DNA of 64,000 nucleotides from an uncultured Mycoplasmatota bacterium (GCA_947570175.1 CANOTJ010000004.1:26215-90214), one strand, 5' to 3'; positions 27,851 to 36,298 are shown, numbered from the stretch's first letter. Program-made: numbers and translations. Notes: generated by a model from the letters alone, not told the origin.

Positions 27851-27933
27851 CGTTTTTCGACATTTTTATAACATAAAGAAATTGTATAATCAAAATTAGT
27901 TTGATACAATGAATTTAGAATAGGAGAAGAGAA

Positions 27934-28650
27934 ATGAAAAATTTTTTAATTATAGTATTAATAATTGGAATAGTAGGCGGTACAGGGTATGCAGTATATT
28001 ATCAAGTAGATCAATTTAATAAGGAACATAATTCTGCAATTGCTGGAGGAAATAATAAAAATAGTGAAAGCGAAGAGAAGAAAGAAGAATTAGATATAAA
28101 TAGTGAAGAAGTAAAAAAAATACTAGATATAGTAGATATTAAACCAAATGTGCAACAGGAAAATGTACGTTTACAAGGAATTTTTACAAATTTGGAAGGA
28201 GAAAATATAGTTCATCAGTTAGATAATGCGATAAAACAACAAGTTATCCTTTTTTCAGCAATAAAGAATAATACAGTGAAAGAAATAACAGAAGAAGAAA
28301 ATTCTCTTTGTGCAAATGGTTGTAAGGCAGTACTTGTATCAGATGCGAATAAAATTGCAAAAGATTTTGGAATAAATGATTTAGATTCCATTTATCCACA
28401 AGAACTAAAATATAATGGAATGTATTTATCTACATGGAACGGAGAGGCGTTAACATCAACTCTTTCTCATAATTTGGAAGTTATAAATACCGAAAAAACT
28501 ATCACTTTAATAGATCATATAACAATTTATTATAATGATACCGCCTTAGCAAATGAACAGAGAGAAAATAAAAAGAATAAAACGATTCAATATGAATTTA
28601 ATAAGCAATCAGATAATACTTATACTTTAAATAAAATAATAGCAAATTAA
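27934..28650 (+). CDS. Membrane-anchored protein of unknown function
   Basis: A 238-residue protein with an N-terminal helix (residues 2-24) and an extracellular part that begins with a Ser/Glu-rich linker, then ELDINSEEVKKILDIV. Two cysteines in SLCANGCKAV could form a disulfide. The C-terminus is strand-rich with YEFNKQSDNTYTLNKI. A 5'-truncated paralogue lies at 20202-20894, so this is a small lineage-specific family. The ATG follows AGGAGAAGAG, and a TATAAT lies about 45 bases upstream. I do not recognise a family name. Confidence 0.7.
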   Translation: MKNFLIIVLIIGIVGGTGYAVYYQVDQFNKEHNSAIAGGNNKNSESEEKKEELDINSEEVKKILDIVDIKPNVQQENVRLQGIFTNLEGENIVHQLDNAIKQQVILFSAIKNNTVKEITEEENSLCANGCKAVLVSDANKIAKDFGINDLDSIYPQELKYNGMYLSTWNGEALTSTLSHNLEVINTEKTITLIDHITIYYNDTALANEQRENKKNKTIQYEFNKQSDNTYTLNKIIAN

Positions 28651-28714
28651 ATAAGAGAGCAAAGTATAGAAAAATGCTCCACTTTTTGATATACTAAAAC
28701 TAGGTGATATAGCT

Positions 28715-29062
28715 ATGAAGAAAATAATCATAATTAGTATTTTATGTCTTATAATCTGTGGATGTAGTAATCGTAATTCTTATCAAACAATTAATGTGGA
28801 TACTGCAAAAGCAAAAATAAAAGAAGGAGCATATCTTATAGATGTAAGATCAAGACAAGAGTATATAGAAAATCATATACAAGGAGCAATTAATATTCCA
28901 GTGGATGAAATAGAAAATCCAAAGAAAAAAATTATCTCTAAAAATGATGTTGTCATCGTTTATTGTAAAAGTGGTGGAAGAAGTAAACAGGCAGCTGATA
29001 AATTAATCAATATGGGATATCAATATGTATATGATTTTGGAGCAATGGAAAACTGGAAATAA
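28715..29062 (+). CDS. Rhodanese-domain lipoprotein
   Basis: A 115-residue protein. The signal peptide ends in the lipobox ICGC, so Cys-17 is expected to be lipidated, using LspA encoded at 5372. A single rhodanese domain follows: LIDVRSRQEYIENHIQGAIN and the active-site loop VYCKSGGRS with the catalytic cysteine. Rhodaneses carry a persulfide; the surface location suggests a role in sulfur or redox exchange. GGTGATATAGCT precedes ATG 28715, and a -10 (GATATACT) lies close upstream. Confidence 0.9.
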   Translation: MKKIIIISILCLIICGCSNRNSYQTINVDTAKAKIKEGAYLIDVRSRQEYIENHIQGAINIPVDEIENPKKKIISKNDVVIVYCKSGGRSKQAADKLINMGYQYVYDFGAMENWK

Positions 29063-29075
29063 TTTGAATGACCAA

Positions 29076-29104
29076 AATAACTAGTAAAAGCTGGTTATTT
29101 TTGT
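29076..29104 (+). terminator. Terminator after the rhodanese gene
   Basis: AATAACTAG / CTGGTTATT stem with a 6-base loop and TTTTTG tail. It runs directly into the -10 of the next gene. Confidence 0.7.
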
Positions 29105-29126
29105 TATAATGAATCAAGGTGATTTT

Positions 29127-29891
29127 ATGACACAATTTGGCTCATTAATGATGACTCTTTTAACAGGTTTATTTATGTTAATAGGGCTTATTATTATTCT
29201 TTGTACAAGAAACAACAATCGTGTAGTAAACTTTTCTATTAGTATGGCTTTTGGGGTAATTGTAATGCTCGTATTATTAGAATTAATTCCAGAATCCTAT
29301 GAATTAATAACCAATCAATCGGGACTTCCTATGAATATCATTTTTATGATTATCTTTACATTTATGGGAATTATTCTATTAAAAGTATTAGATCATTTTA
29401 TTCCTGATCATGAAATGCTAGAAGAAAATCAAAAGGAAGTAGATGATAATTTTCTCCATATTGGAATTGTTTCTAGTATTGCTTTAGTACTTCATAATTT
29501 GATTGAAGGAATGGCTATTTATAGTAGTACCAAAACTTCTATGGATATGGGATTTTTAGTAGCAATAGGAGTTGGTCTTCATAATATTCCAATGGGAATG
29601 GTGGTTACTTCTACTTTTTATAAAGCTAATAAAAGTATTCATAAAACCGTATTATTAACAACAGCAATTGCTTTATCCACTTTTTTAGGTGGATTCATTA
29701 TGGTCTTTTTAAATCGTTTTATAACAGATACTTTCCTTGGAATTTTGCTTTGTATTACTCTTGGAATGTTAATCTATATTATATTTTTTGAGTTACTAGA
29801 AGAAATGATTCATAACAAAGATAGAAAAATAACAGTAATTGGAATGTTATTTGGTATTATAATATTTTTAATTAGTATGTTTTTAGAATAG
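29127..29891 (+). CDS. ZIP family divalent metal transporter
   Basis: A 254-residue membrane protein with about eight helices. The metal-site helices read LHNLIEGMAIYSS (TM4, H-N-x-x-E-G) and VGLHNIPMGMV (TM5), the ZIP signature. A His/Asp/Glu-rich loop (DHFIPDHEMLEE) lies in the cytoplasmic segment. It probably imports zinc or a similar divalent metal. I start it at ATG 29127, behind AAGGTGAT, and not at the ATG at 29109, which overlaps the -10 region (TTATAAT at 29104-29110). Confidence 0.9.
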   Translation: MTQFGSLMMTLLTGLFMLIGLIIILCTRNNNRVVNFSISMAFGVIVMLVLLELIPESYELITNQSGLPMNIIFMIIFTFMGIILLKVLDHFIPDHEMLEENQKEVDDNFLHIGIVSSIALVLHNLIEGMAIYSSTKTSMDMGFLVAIGVGLHNIPMGMVVTSTFYKANKSIHKTVLLTTAIALSTFLGGFIMVFLNRFITDTFLGILLCITLGMLIYIIFFELLEEMIHNKDRKITVIGMLFGIIIFLISMFLE

Positions 29892-29928
29892 TATTATTTT
29901 TCATACTGACAAAATCCTTCTTTTCTAT

Positions 29929-29955
29929 TTGACTTTCCATAGGCTTTATTATAAA
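29929..29955 (+). promoter_or_regulatory. Probable promoter of the prepilin gene
   Basis: TTGACT (29929-29934) with TATAAA at 29950-29955 after a 15-base spacer; other AT-rich -10 candidates overlap. The -35 is clear, the -10 is not. Confidence 0.4.
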
Positions 29956-29971
29956 ATATAAATAGAAAGGG

Positions 29972-30004
29972 ATCTAATATAGGTCAATTTGACCATAATT
30001 AGAT
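29972..30004. promoter_or_regulatory. 33-bp perfect palindrome before the prepilin gene
   Basis: ATCTAAT-ata-GGTCAA, one central base, TTGACC-ata-ATTAGAT: every base pairs on both arms. It lies between the promoter and ATG 30018, with no T-run after it. A dimeric repressor operator, or a leader hairpin that masks translation, would fit. Confidence 0.6.
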
Positions 30005-30017
30005 TATACGTGATTGT

Positions 30018-30350
30018 ATGAAAAAGGGATTTACACTAGTAGAACTTTTAGCTGTTCTGGTTTTACTTGGATTAATACTTGGACTCGTTTTTCCAAATGT
30101 TGTTGATCAATTTCGGAAAAGGCAAAAAGAAATAGATGACTCAAAACTAAAATTAATTTATAGTGGAGCAAAAAGCTACTGTAAAGAAAGCAATGAGGGA
30201 TTTCCTTGTACAGTTTCCTTGAGAACGCTTGATTTAGAAAATAAACTTCCTTTTGAATTAGATGAAGATTATGCATCTTATCAATGTATTACAGTAACAA
30301 AAGTATCGGATGGGAAATATTCCTATGATTATAGTGAAAAAGGGTGCTAA
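30018..30350 (+). CDS. Type IV prepilin-like protein (ComGC/PilA-like)
   Basis: A 110-residue protein with a class III signal: MKKGFTLVELLAVLVLLGLI. Prepilin peptidase cuts after Gly-4; the mature N-terminus FTLVE and the long hydrophobic helix pack into the pilus core. The short C-terminal domain has four cysteines (YCKESNEGFPC, QC, GC). It resembles ComGC-type major pseudopilins used for DNA uptake, but no com genes are beside it. A standalone gene with the palindrome in its leader. Confidence 0.85.
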   Translation: MKKGFTLVELLAVLVLLGLILGLVFPNVVDQFRKRQKEIDDSKLKLIYSGAKSYCKESNEGFPCTVSLRTLDLENKLPFELDEDYASYQCITVTKVSDGKYSYDYSEKGC

Positions 30351-30355
30351 AACAA

Positions 30356-30384
30356 TTGCAAATCAAAAAAATATATGGTACAAT
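30356..30384 (+). promoter_or_regulatory. Promoter of the probable 6S RNA
   Basis: TTGCAA (30356-30361), 17-base spacer, TACAAT (30379-30384). Start expected near 30391. Confidence 0.65.
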
Positions 30385-30390
30385 AAAAAC

Positions 30391-30550
30391 ACTAGAAGGA
30401 AAATATTTGAAAAAACCTACAAGTTTAACGATTGGGAATCTAATTTATAAATGGTGTTGAAGGCTTATTTTAATAAGAATCCTAAAATTTATAATGTGAT
30501 GCCCACCTGGGAGATCAGGTTTTATCGTTAATATATCCTTCTAGTTTTTG
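30391..30550 (+). ncRNA. ssrS: Probable 6S RNA
   Basis: A 160-base non-coding transcript unit between prepilin and ftsK. The ends form a 10-bp closing stem ACTAGAAGGA / TCCTTCTAGT (30391-30400 and 30536-30545). Inside, TTAACGAT pairs with ATCGTTAA, and CTTATT/AATAAG forms a terminal hairpin. The 3' side has GCCCACCTGGGAGATCAGGT, the small hairpin found beside the central bubble in many 6S RNAs. 6S RNA mimics an open promoter and binds housekeeping RNA polymerase in stationary phase. Size, closing stem and small hairpin fit; a covariance-model search was not possible here. Confidence 0.6.
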
Positions 30551-30562
30551 TTTGCGTAAATC

Positions 30563-30591
30563 TTGTTTTTTTTTTACTAGATTGCTATAAT
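30563..30591 (+). promoter_or_regulatory. ftsK promoter
   Basis: TTGTTT (30563-30568), 17-base spacer, TATAAT (30586-30591); ftsK starts 27 bases on, behind AGGAGG. Confidence 0.7.
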
Positions 30592-30617
30592 TGATATAGT
30601 AGCAGGAGGTTACAAGT

Positions 30618-32831
30618 ATGGCCAAAAAGAAAAAAAGAAAAGAAACAAAAAAAAAGGATACAGGATATCAAGTTGAACTAATTGGCTTGTTATTAATATT
30701 AATAGCTATCATTGGATTTATTCCAAATACAGGAATGGTAGGAGGATTTATTAGTGACTTTGCTGTTTTCTTAGTAGGAACTTGGTATAATTTATTGTTA
30801 GTAGCTGTAATAGTTGTTGGCATATATATGATGATTAAAAGAGAAAAACCAGATTTTTTTACTTCTAAATTAGTTGGACTCTATATCTTTGCAATCGGAA
30901 TTTTAATTTTTTCCCATATCAAATATTTAGAGAATACCAAATTAGAAGGTTTCGATATTATTACAGAAACAGTCAATAATTTTATGGCTTCTAAAAATCA
31001 TGGGAATACAGGTGGAGGAATTATTGGGGCTATATTTTCTTTACTATTTGTAACCCTATTTGATTTAAATGGAACTAAAATAGTCACATGGGCCCTTTTA
31101 ATTTGTGGGGCTGTTATGTTTACAGGTGTATCGATGTATGATGCTATCAAAGCAATTATCCATAAACTGAAACAATATGGGGTAAGAGAAAAACAAGCTA
31201 AAGATGAAAAAGAGATTAAACAAACAGAAGAAGATTATGAGAAAGATGATAAAATTGTAGTTTCCTCAGTTGATGAATTAATTCATATGCCAGTAGAAGA
31301 TAAAATTATGGTCAATGATGCAACAGGGGAAGTAATAGAAAAAGAAACAGAAAAAGTGGATGAAAATAGCAACTACATATATCCTCCGATTTCATTATTA
31401 ACAAAACCAAGTAAAAATAAAAACACAGATTCTAAAGAAGTAATTAATCATAACGTAGAAACGTTAGAACAAGTATTTAAAGACTTTAGTTTAGAAGGAA
31501 AAGTAGTAGCGATTAATCCAGGACCTGCCGTCACACAATATGAAATGGAAGTAAAGTCGGGGACAAAACTGAGTAAAATTTTAAGTTTGCACAGTGAAAT
31601 TGCTTTGGCTTTAGCTGCAAAAGATGTTCGGATTCAAGCACCAATTCCAGGTAAATCTACAATTGGAGTAGAAATACCAAATAAAATAACTTCTATGGTT
31701 ACTGTTCGTGAAATTCTAGAAAGTGTTCCTAAAAGTATGGAAAATTCAAAATTACTTGTAACTTTAGGTAAGAACATTATGGGAAGACCAGTATACTGTG
31801 AGGTTAATAAAACTCCCCACCTTTTAGTAGCAGGATCTACAGGAAGTGGTAAATCTGTTTGTATCAATAGTATTATTATATCTATTTTAATGCGTGCAAA
31901 ACCAGATGAGGTAAAATTGGTATTAGTCGATCCTAAAAAAGTTGAATTATCGATGTACAATGGAGTACCACATTTACTCGCACCAGTAGTAACGGATCCT
32001 AAAAAAGCCAATATTGCTCTTAAAAAAATCGTAGTAGAAATGGAAAGAAGATATGACTTATTTAGCGATAGTGGAACTAAAAACATTGCAGGATATAATG
32101 CTTATATAGATAAGAAAAATGAAAAACTTTCAGAAGAGGAGAAATTAAAACATTTACCATTTATTGTAGTGATTATTGATGAGCTAGCAGATTTAATGCT
32201 AGTAGCTGCAAAAGAGGTGGAAGATTCTATTATGCGAATTACCCAAATGGCAAGAGCAGCAGGAATTCATTTAATAGTTGCAACTCAAAGGCCATCTACT
32301 GATGTTATTACAGGAGTAGTAAAAGCAAATATTCCATCTAGAATTGCATTTACAGTTTCTTCTAGTATTGACTCTAGAACCATTTTAGATCAAACAGGAG
32401 CTGAAAAGTTACTAGGAAAAGGAGATATGTTATTTCTTCCGCAAGGAGAAAATACCCCTATTAGAGTTCAAGGAACATTCCTTTCTGATGAGGAAATAAA
32501 ATCAGTAGTAGATCATACTATTGCACAACAGATTGCGAGATATGATGAAACATTGATTATGGATGATGAAGAAATGAAAGCAACAAGTATGGTAGAAGGA
32601 ACCCCAAAAGAAGATGATTATGAAGAACCATTATATAATGAAATTGTCGAATTTGTAATTACACAAGGAAAAGCCAGTGCTTCTTTATTACAAAGAAGAT
32701 TTCATTTAGGCTATAATCGAGCCGCTAGAGTAATTGACCTATTGGAAGCCAGAGGAATCATAGGACCAAATAATGGATCAAAACCAAGAGAAGTCCTTGT
32801 AAAATTAGAAAAAAATGAAGAAGAGGAATAA
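30618..32831 (+). CDS. ftsK: FtsK/SpoIIIE DNA translocase
   Basis: A 737-residue protein. The N-terminal membrane domain has four helices (about 18-185), then an acidic linker, the alpha/beta motor with Walker A GSTGSGKSVCIN near residue 412 and Walker B FIVVIIDELADLM, and a C-terminal winged-helix gamma domain (about 670-737; QRRFHLGYNRAARVIDLLE) that reads KOPS-like sequences. It pumps chromosomal DNA through the division septum. Length is close to Bacillus SftA/SpoIIIE. Ends inside a terminator. Confidence 0.97.
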   Translation: MAKKKKRKETKKKDTGYQVELIGLLLILIAIIGFIPNTGMVGGFISDFAVFLVGTWYNLLLVAVIVVGIYMMIKREKPDFFTSKLVGLYIFAIGILIFSHIKYLENTKLEGFDIITETVNNFMASKNHGNTGGGIIGAIFSLLFVTLFDLNGTKIVTWALLICGAVMFTGVSMYDAIKAIIHKLKQYGVREKQAKDEKEIKQTEEDYEKDDKIVVSSVDELIHMPVEDKIMVNDATGEVIEKETEKVDENSNYIYPPISLLTKPSKNKNTDSKEVINHNVETLEQVFKDFSLEGKVVAINPGPAVTQYEMEVKSGTKLSKILSLHSEIALALAAKDVRIQAPIPGKSTIGVEIPNKITSMVTVREILESVPKSMENSKLLVTLGKNIMGRPVYCEVNKTPHLLVAGSTGSGKSVCINSIIISILMRAKPDEVKLVLVDPKKVELSMYNGVPHLLAPVVTDPKKANIALKKIVVEMERRYDLFSDSGTKNIAGYNAYIDKKNEKLSEEEKLKHLPFIVVIIDELADLMLVAAKEVEDSIMRITQMARAAGIHLIVATQRPSTDVITGVVKANIPSRIAFTVSSSIDSRTILDQTGAEKLLGKGDMLFLPQGENTPIRVQGTFLSDEEIKSVVDHTIAQQIARYDETLIMDDEEMKATSMVEGTPKEDDYEEPLYNEIVEFVITQGKASASLLQRRFHLGYNRAARVIDLLEARGIIGPNNGSKPREVLVKLEKNEEEE

Positions 32832-32847
32832 AATTCTTCTTTTTTTT
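32817..32847 (+). terminator. ftsK terminator
   Basis: AAGAAG / CTTCTT stem overlapping the stop codon, followed by a T-run. Confidence 0.75.
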
Positions 32848-32961
32848 AAAAAAAATGAAAAAAAAGTATCAAAAAGTGTAAAATTGTGTTATACTGTATA
32901 TGATATTTAATGTAGGGGACTACATAACAGGGGTAAAAGAATAAAAAGGAGAGGTTTTAAG

Positions 32962-34032
32962 ATGATGGAAAATATGGAAAATGTGAACTCTGAAGATCAA
33001 AATATAGAAAATATGGAATCAGAAAACGAACCATTAGAAGATGATTTTTACTATGAAAATGGTGATGAATTGGATTTGGATAGTATTCAAGAAATTGATC
33101 CTATTGAAATCCCTAATATGTCTTTTTCAAATAATGCACAAGAAGATGAAGGAGAAACACCACAAATTTTTGAAAATGTTCCAAATCAAGAAGAGCAGGT
33201 TGAAACAACAGGTTTTGATATGCCACAATTCTCAACTCATGATATGGATCAAATTGTAGAGGAACTAGATCGTTCGGAAATGACTGAAGATGACGACCGC
33301 GAATATAGTGGGGCTAGTTTTGATGATATGTTTGATAGTTTATATAATGACGTTGAAGGAGCTAATCATTTTATTAGTAATCTAATTGATCAAAAGAAAA
33401 ATGTAAGTGAAAATGAAACAGAACTTGCTGAGATGCGCGAAAAATTAGAACAAGAGAAGGCAGATTTTGCAAAACAAATGGAAACTCAGAAAGAAAATAT
33501 TCGCATGGAAAAAATAAAATGTGATGAATACATCAAAACACAAAAAATTCGTTTACAAAATGAAGAATCGCAATTCAATGCCGATGTTGAGGCAACTAGA
33601 ACAGAACTTAATTTAGGAGAGCAAAGTCTGAAAATAGCAGGTGAAAAATTAGATACTGAAAAATCCCAATTTGAAAAATATAAAGAACTAGAGGAAGAAA
33701 AATTAAGAAACGACCGTATAAAACTACAATCAGAAATGGAACAATTCGAAAAATATAAGGCATTAGAAGAAGAAAAAATTAAAGAAGAAAATATCACATT
33801 AAATTCTTCTAGGGAACAATTTGATAAAGAAAGAGAAAATGCTTTAGAAAAAATTGAAACAGGAAAAAAAGAATTAGAAACTGAAAAAGAACAATTCGCT
33901 CGTTATAAAGAAGTAGAAGAGAAAAAATTAGAACATGAAAGTAAAAATCTATCACAAAGTTGCGCCAGATTTAAAGAATTAGTAGCTCAATTTAATTCAG
34001 GATTCCAAAAATTACCAGACGATAATCAATAA
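32962..34032 (+). CDS. Acidic coiled-coil protein
   Basis: A 356-residue soluble protein. Residues 1-135 are very acidic and low in complexity; residues 145-335 form a long coiled coil built of repeats such as QFEKYKELEEEKLRNDRIKL and QFEKYKALEEEKIKEE. It ends with CARFKELVAQFNSGFQKL. The next gene ends in a similar FNELVGNFSVGIDKF, so the two are paralogues and may form a hetero-coil. AAGGAGAGG precedes the ATG. The family is unknown to me; a structural role is inferred from composition only. Confidence 0.75.
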   Translation: MMENMENVNSEDQNIENMESENEPLEDDFYYENGDELDLDSIQEIDPIEIPNMSFSNNAQEDEGETPQIFENVPNQEEQVETTGFDMPQFSTHDMDQIVEELDRSEMTEDDDREYSGASFDDMFDSLYNDVEGANHFISNLIDQKKNVSENETELAEMREKLEQEKADFAKQMETQKENIRMEKIKCDEYIKTQKIRLQNEESQFNADVEATRTELNLGEQSLKIAGEKLDTEKSQFEKYKELEEEKLRNDRIKLQSEMEQFEKYKALEEEKIKEENITLNSSREQFDKERENALEKIETGKKELETEKEQFARYKEVEEKKLEHESKNLSQSCARFKELVAQFNSGFQKLPDDNQ

Positions 34033-34043
34033 GAGGTCTTATC

Positions 34044-34808
34044 TTGAAAGATAAAGAACTAGAAAAAGAAATAAAGTTAGATACAAGTTTTGATTTGTTA
34101 AAAACAGATGGTTTTGACTTGTCTTCTATTGGAATAAAAAGAAAACAAGAAGAGGATGATCAAGAACAAGAAGAAACACCTATAGAAGAAGCATCTGCAG
34201 AAGAAAAAGGGAAAGAAACAGAAGAGATTCAGGTTAAATCAGACGAAAAACAAGCAGAACTAAAAGATATTAAAGATATTTTTGAAATTGCCAACAACAA
34301 TGTTCGAGAAGCAACGAATATCTTTAATAAGAATATCGATTTAAAGAATAAGTTGGATGAAGAATTAAAAGAAATAAAGAAATTGAGAATAGAACACGAA
34401 AAAAGGGTTCAAGAAGAGAAAGAAAAAATTGCTTCTTACAGGGAAGAAGTATTTGAAAGTTTAAGAGAAAAAAAATTAGAGATTGAAAAGCAATTAGAAT
34501 ATTTAAAGAAATCAAAATCTAGATTTTCAGATGAAAAAAAACAATTTGAAGAAGAGAAACAAATAACCCTTTCAGAATTAGAAAGCCAAAAAGAAGATAT
34601 CCATGATCAGAAATTGGAAATTAAAAAACAAATCAAAAGTATAGAGGAACAAAAAGATCAATTGGATAAAGAAAAAACACAATTAGAATTGGACCGTTTA
34701 AAATACGAATCAGATAAAGAAGAGTTGACCACTAACCTTGTGAAATTTAATGAATTAGTTGGAAATTTTAGTGTGGGAATTGATAAATTTAACAAATACG
34801 AAGATTAA
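34044..34808 (+). CDS. Coiled-coil protein, partner of the upstream gene
   Basis: A 254-residue protein starting at TTG 34044, with AGAGGT as ribosome binding site; no ATG is better placed. The acidic N-terminus (DLSSIGIKRKQEEDDQEQEE) is followed by a coiled coil (about 75-230) with FEEEKQITLSELESQKED and similar segments. Its final FNELVGNFSVGIDKF matches the end of the upstream product. The 11-base gap implies one transcript. It ends at a terminator ahead of secE. Confidence 0.75.
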   Translation: MKDKELEKEIKLDTSFDLLKTDGFDLSSIGIKRKQEEDDQEQEETPIEEASAEEKGKETEEIQVKSDEKQAELKDIKDIFEIANNNVREATNIFNKNIDLKNKLDEELKEIKKLRIEHEKRVQEEKEKIASYREEVFESLREKKLEIEKQLEYLKKSKSRFSDEKKQFEEEKQITLSELESQKEDIHDQKLEIKKQIKSIEEQKDQLDKEKTQLELDRLKYESDKEELTTNLVKFNELVGNFSVGIDKFNKYED

Positions 34809-34822
34809 TTTCTTCGTTTTTA
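34798..34822 (+). terminator. Terminator before secE
   Basis: ACGAAGA / TCTTCGT stem with a 6-base loop and TTTTTA tail, overlapping the stop codon. Confidence 0.8.
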
Positions 34823-34827
34823 TTATA

Positions 34828-34856
34828 TTGACTTTTTGGATCATAAGTGTTATGAT
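34828..34856 (+). promoter_or_regulatory. secE-nusG promoter
   Basis: TTGACT (34828-34833), 17-base spacer, TATGAT (34851-34856). The transcript begins with a small ACAC-aacaag-GTGT hairpin and T6 near 34865-34883, which could attenuate. Confidence 0.65.
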
Positions 34857-34919
34857 GACTACAGACACAACAAGGTGTTTTTTATTTGAACAAAACATAT
34901 AATGAAAAGAAGGTGGAAT

Positions 34920-35099
34920 ATGAAAAAAATAGCGAAGTTTTTAGTAGGAGTAAAAAAGGAAATGAAGAAGGTGAAATGGCCTAATAAAAAAGAGATGATT
35001 ACATATTCAATTGCAACAATTTCATTTGTTTTAATATTTGGTGTTTTCTTTACGGGATTAGATTTAATACTATCAGGAATTAAAACAATTATAAAATAA
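34920..35099 (+). CDS. secE: Preprotein translocase subunit SecE
   Basis: A 59-residue single-span SecE. The amphipathic helix FLVGVKKEMKKVKWPNKKEM contains the conserved KKVxWP motif and is followed by one membrane helix. SecE clamps the SecY channel. ATG 34920 is preferred, with AAGGTGG before it; an in-frame ATG 18 bases upstream covers that ribosome binding site. nusG follows in 14 bases, the conserved order. Confidence 0.95.
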   Translation: MKKIAKFLVGVKKEMKKVKWPNKKEMITYSIATISFVLIFGVFFTGLDLILSGIKTIIK

Positions 35100-35113
35100 T
35101 GGATGGTGATAAA

Positions 35114-35638
35114 ATGGAAAAAGAATGGTATGTAGTAAACACTTATTCAGGACATGAGAACAAAGTAAAGGAAAAACTAGAAATGCGTGCAAATTCTATG
35201 GGAATGGAGGACTATATATATAGGGTAGTTGTACCAGAACAAATAGAAATAGATGAAAAAGGAAAAGAGAAAAATAAGAAAATGTTCCCAGGATATATTC
35301 TAGTAGAAATGATTATGACTGATGAAGCATGGTTTATTGTTAGAAATACGCCAGGAGTAACTGGATTTATAGGATCGTCTGGAAAGGGAGCAAAGCCGTT
35401 CCCATTAACACCACAGGAAGTTGATAAAATTTTAGGAAGTATGGGAATGAGCCGTCTGGAAATAGGAAACACATTGAATGTTGGAGATACTGTTAAAGTA
35501 ACAAACGGCCCATTTGCTAGTATGTATGGAAAAGTAACAACTATTAATATGGAAACACAACAATTAGAAGTAGCACTTGATTTATTTGGCCAGGAAACAA
35601 TCGTTGAACTTAATTTAACAGAAATTGAAAGAGCATAA
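35114..35638 (+). CDS. nusG: Transcription termination/antitermination factor NusG
   Basis: A 174-residue NusG. The NGN domain (WYVVNTYSGHENKVKEKLE, FPGYILVEM, FIGSSGKG) binds the clamp of RNA polymerase; the C-terminal KOW domain (GDTVKVTNGPFASMYGKVTT) contacts Rho or ribosomal protein S10. ATG 35114 follows GGTGAT; an in-frame ATG at 35099 overlaps the secE stop. Normal length for Firmicutes. Confidence 0.96.
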   Translation: MEKEWYVVNTYSGHENKVKEKLEMRANSMGMEDYIYRVVVPEQIEIDEKGKEKNKKMFPGYILVEMIMTDEAWFIVRNTPGVTGFIGSSGKGAKPFPLTPQEVDKILGSMGMSRLEIGNTLNVGDTVKVTNGPFASMYGKVTTINMETQQLEVALDLFGQETIVELNLTEIERA

Positions 35639-35658
35639 TTTGTAGTAGGGGGATATAT

Positions 35659-36192
35659 ATGAAAAAGAAAAAAGTAGAAGAATTTTTTGTACAAGTACAA
35701 GATAAGTTATTTCGTAAATTGAATATAAATACAGAAGCACATTTATTTTTAATGATAATAGAAAATGCAATTTATTTGAATAATAACCCAGAAAATTTAA
35801 AATTAATTATAGAATATGGAGAAAAACTGGATGAAGTTTATCAAAAATCTTTAATTGAAAAAGAAAATCAAACAAGAAGTTGTTTAAGAAAAAAATTGAT
35901 AAAAAAATATAGTATTTTAAAGTTTTTTATAAAGAATAGGGAAAATATAGAAAAAGCATGCAATAGTATGATGCCTTCTTTGATAGACGAGTCTTGCACT
36001 ATTGACTTTGATATGAAAATTTTAAATGAAGAAACAGATCAACCGATTAAATTAACAAATGAAAATAAAAAGTTTTTATTAGAATTATTTCAAAATAGCC
36101 CAATAAGGGAATTGTTTAGCGATAGTGAATGGAAGATTGCTAAAAATGCCCCATCTAAAATCTTGGTGTGCAAAACAAAAAGAAAAAGATAA
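35659..36192 (+). CDS. Hypothetical protein between nusG and rplK
   Basis: A 177-residue, basic, mostly helical protein without membrane segments. Nothing matches a family I know. It contains AHLFLMIIENAIYLNNNPEN and a C-terminal KTKRKR tail. It lies 20 bases after nusG, behind TAGGGGG, and interrupts the usually direct nusG-rplK order; rplK has a new promoter after it. Its conservation in related genomes would show whether it is a real ribosomal-operon member. Confidence 0.65.
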   Translation: MKKKKVEEFFVQVQDKLFRKLNINTEAHLFLMIIENAIYLNNNPENLKLIIEYGEKLDEVYQKSLIEKENQTRSCLRKKLIKKYSILKFFIKNRENIEKACNSMMPSLIDESCTIDFDMKILNEETDQPIKLTNENKKFLLELFQNSPIRELFSDSEWKIAKNAPSKILVCKTKRKR

Positions 36193-36197
36193 ACATA

Positions 36198-36226
36198 TTT
36201 ACAAAGAAGTAAAAATATGATATTAT
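36198..36226 (+). promoter_or_regulatory. rplK promoter
   Basis: TTTACA (36198-36203), 17-base spacer, TATTAT (36221-36226). Confidence 0.65.
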
Positions 36227-36260
36227 TAAATAGCTGTATTTTATGAATATAGTTTATAAA

Positions 36261-36298
36261 GTGGGAGCAGCGGATGCATTAGAACCACTCGCGAAAAA
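36261..36298 (+). promoter_or_regulatory. Ribosomal protein leader hairpin before rplK
   Basis: GTGGGAG...CCAC arms close over a GC-containing interior. The same GTGGGAG...CCAC pattern recurs before rplA. Likely the L1-binding autoregulatory site known for rplKA operons; the assignment is from position and similarity of the two hairpins. Confidence 0.5.
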
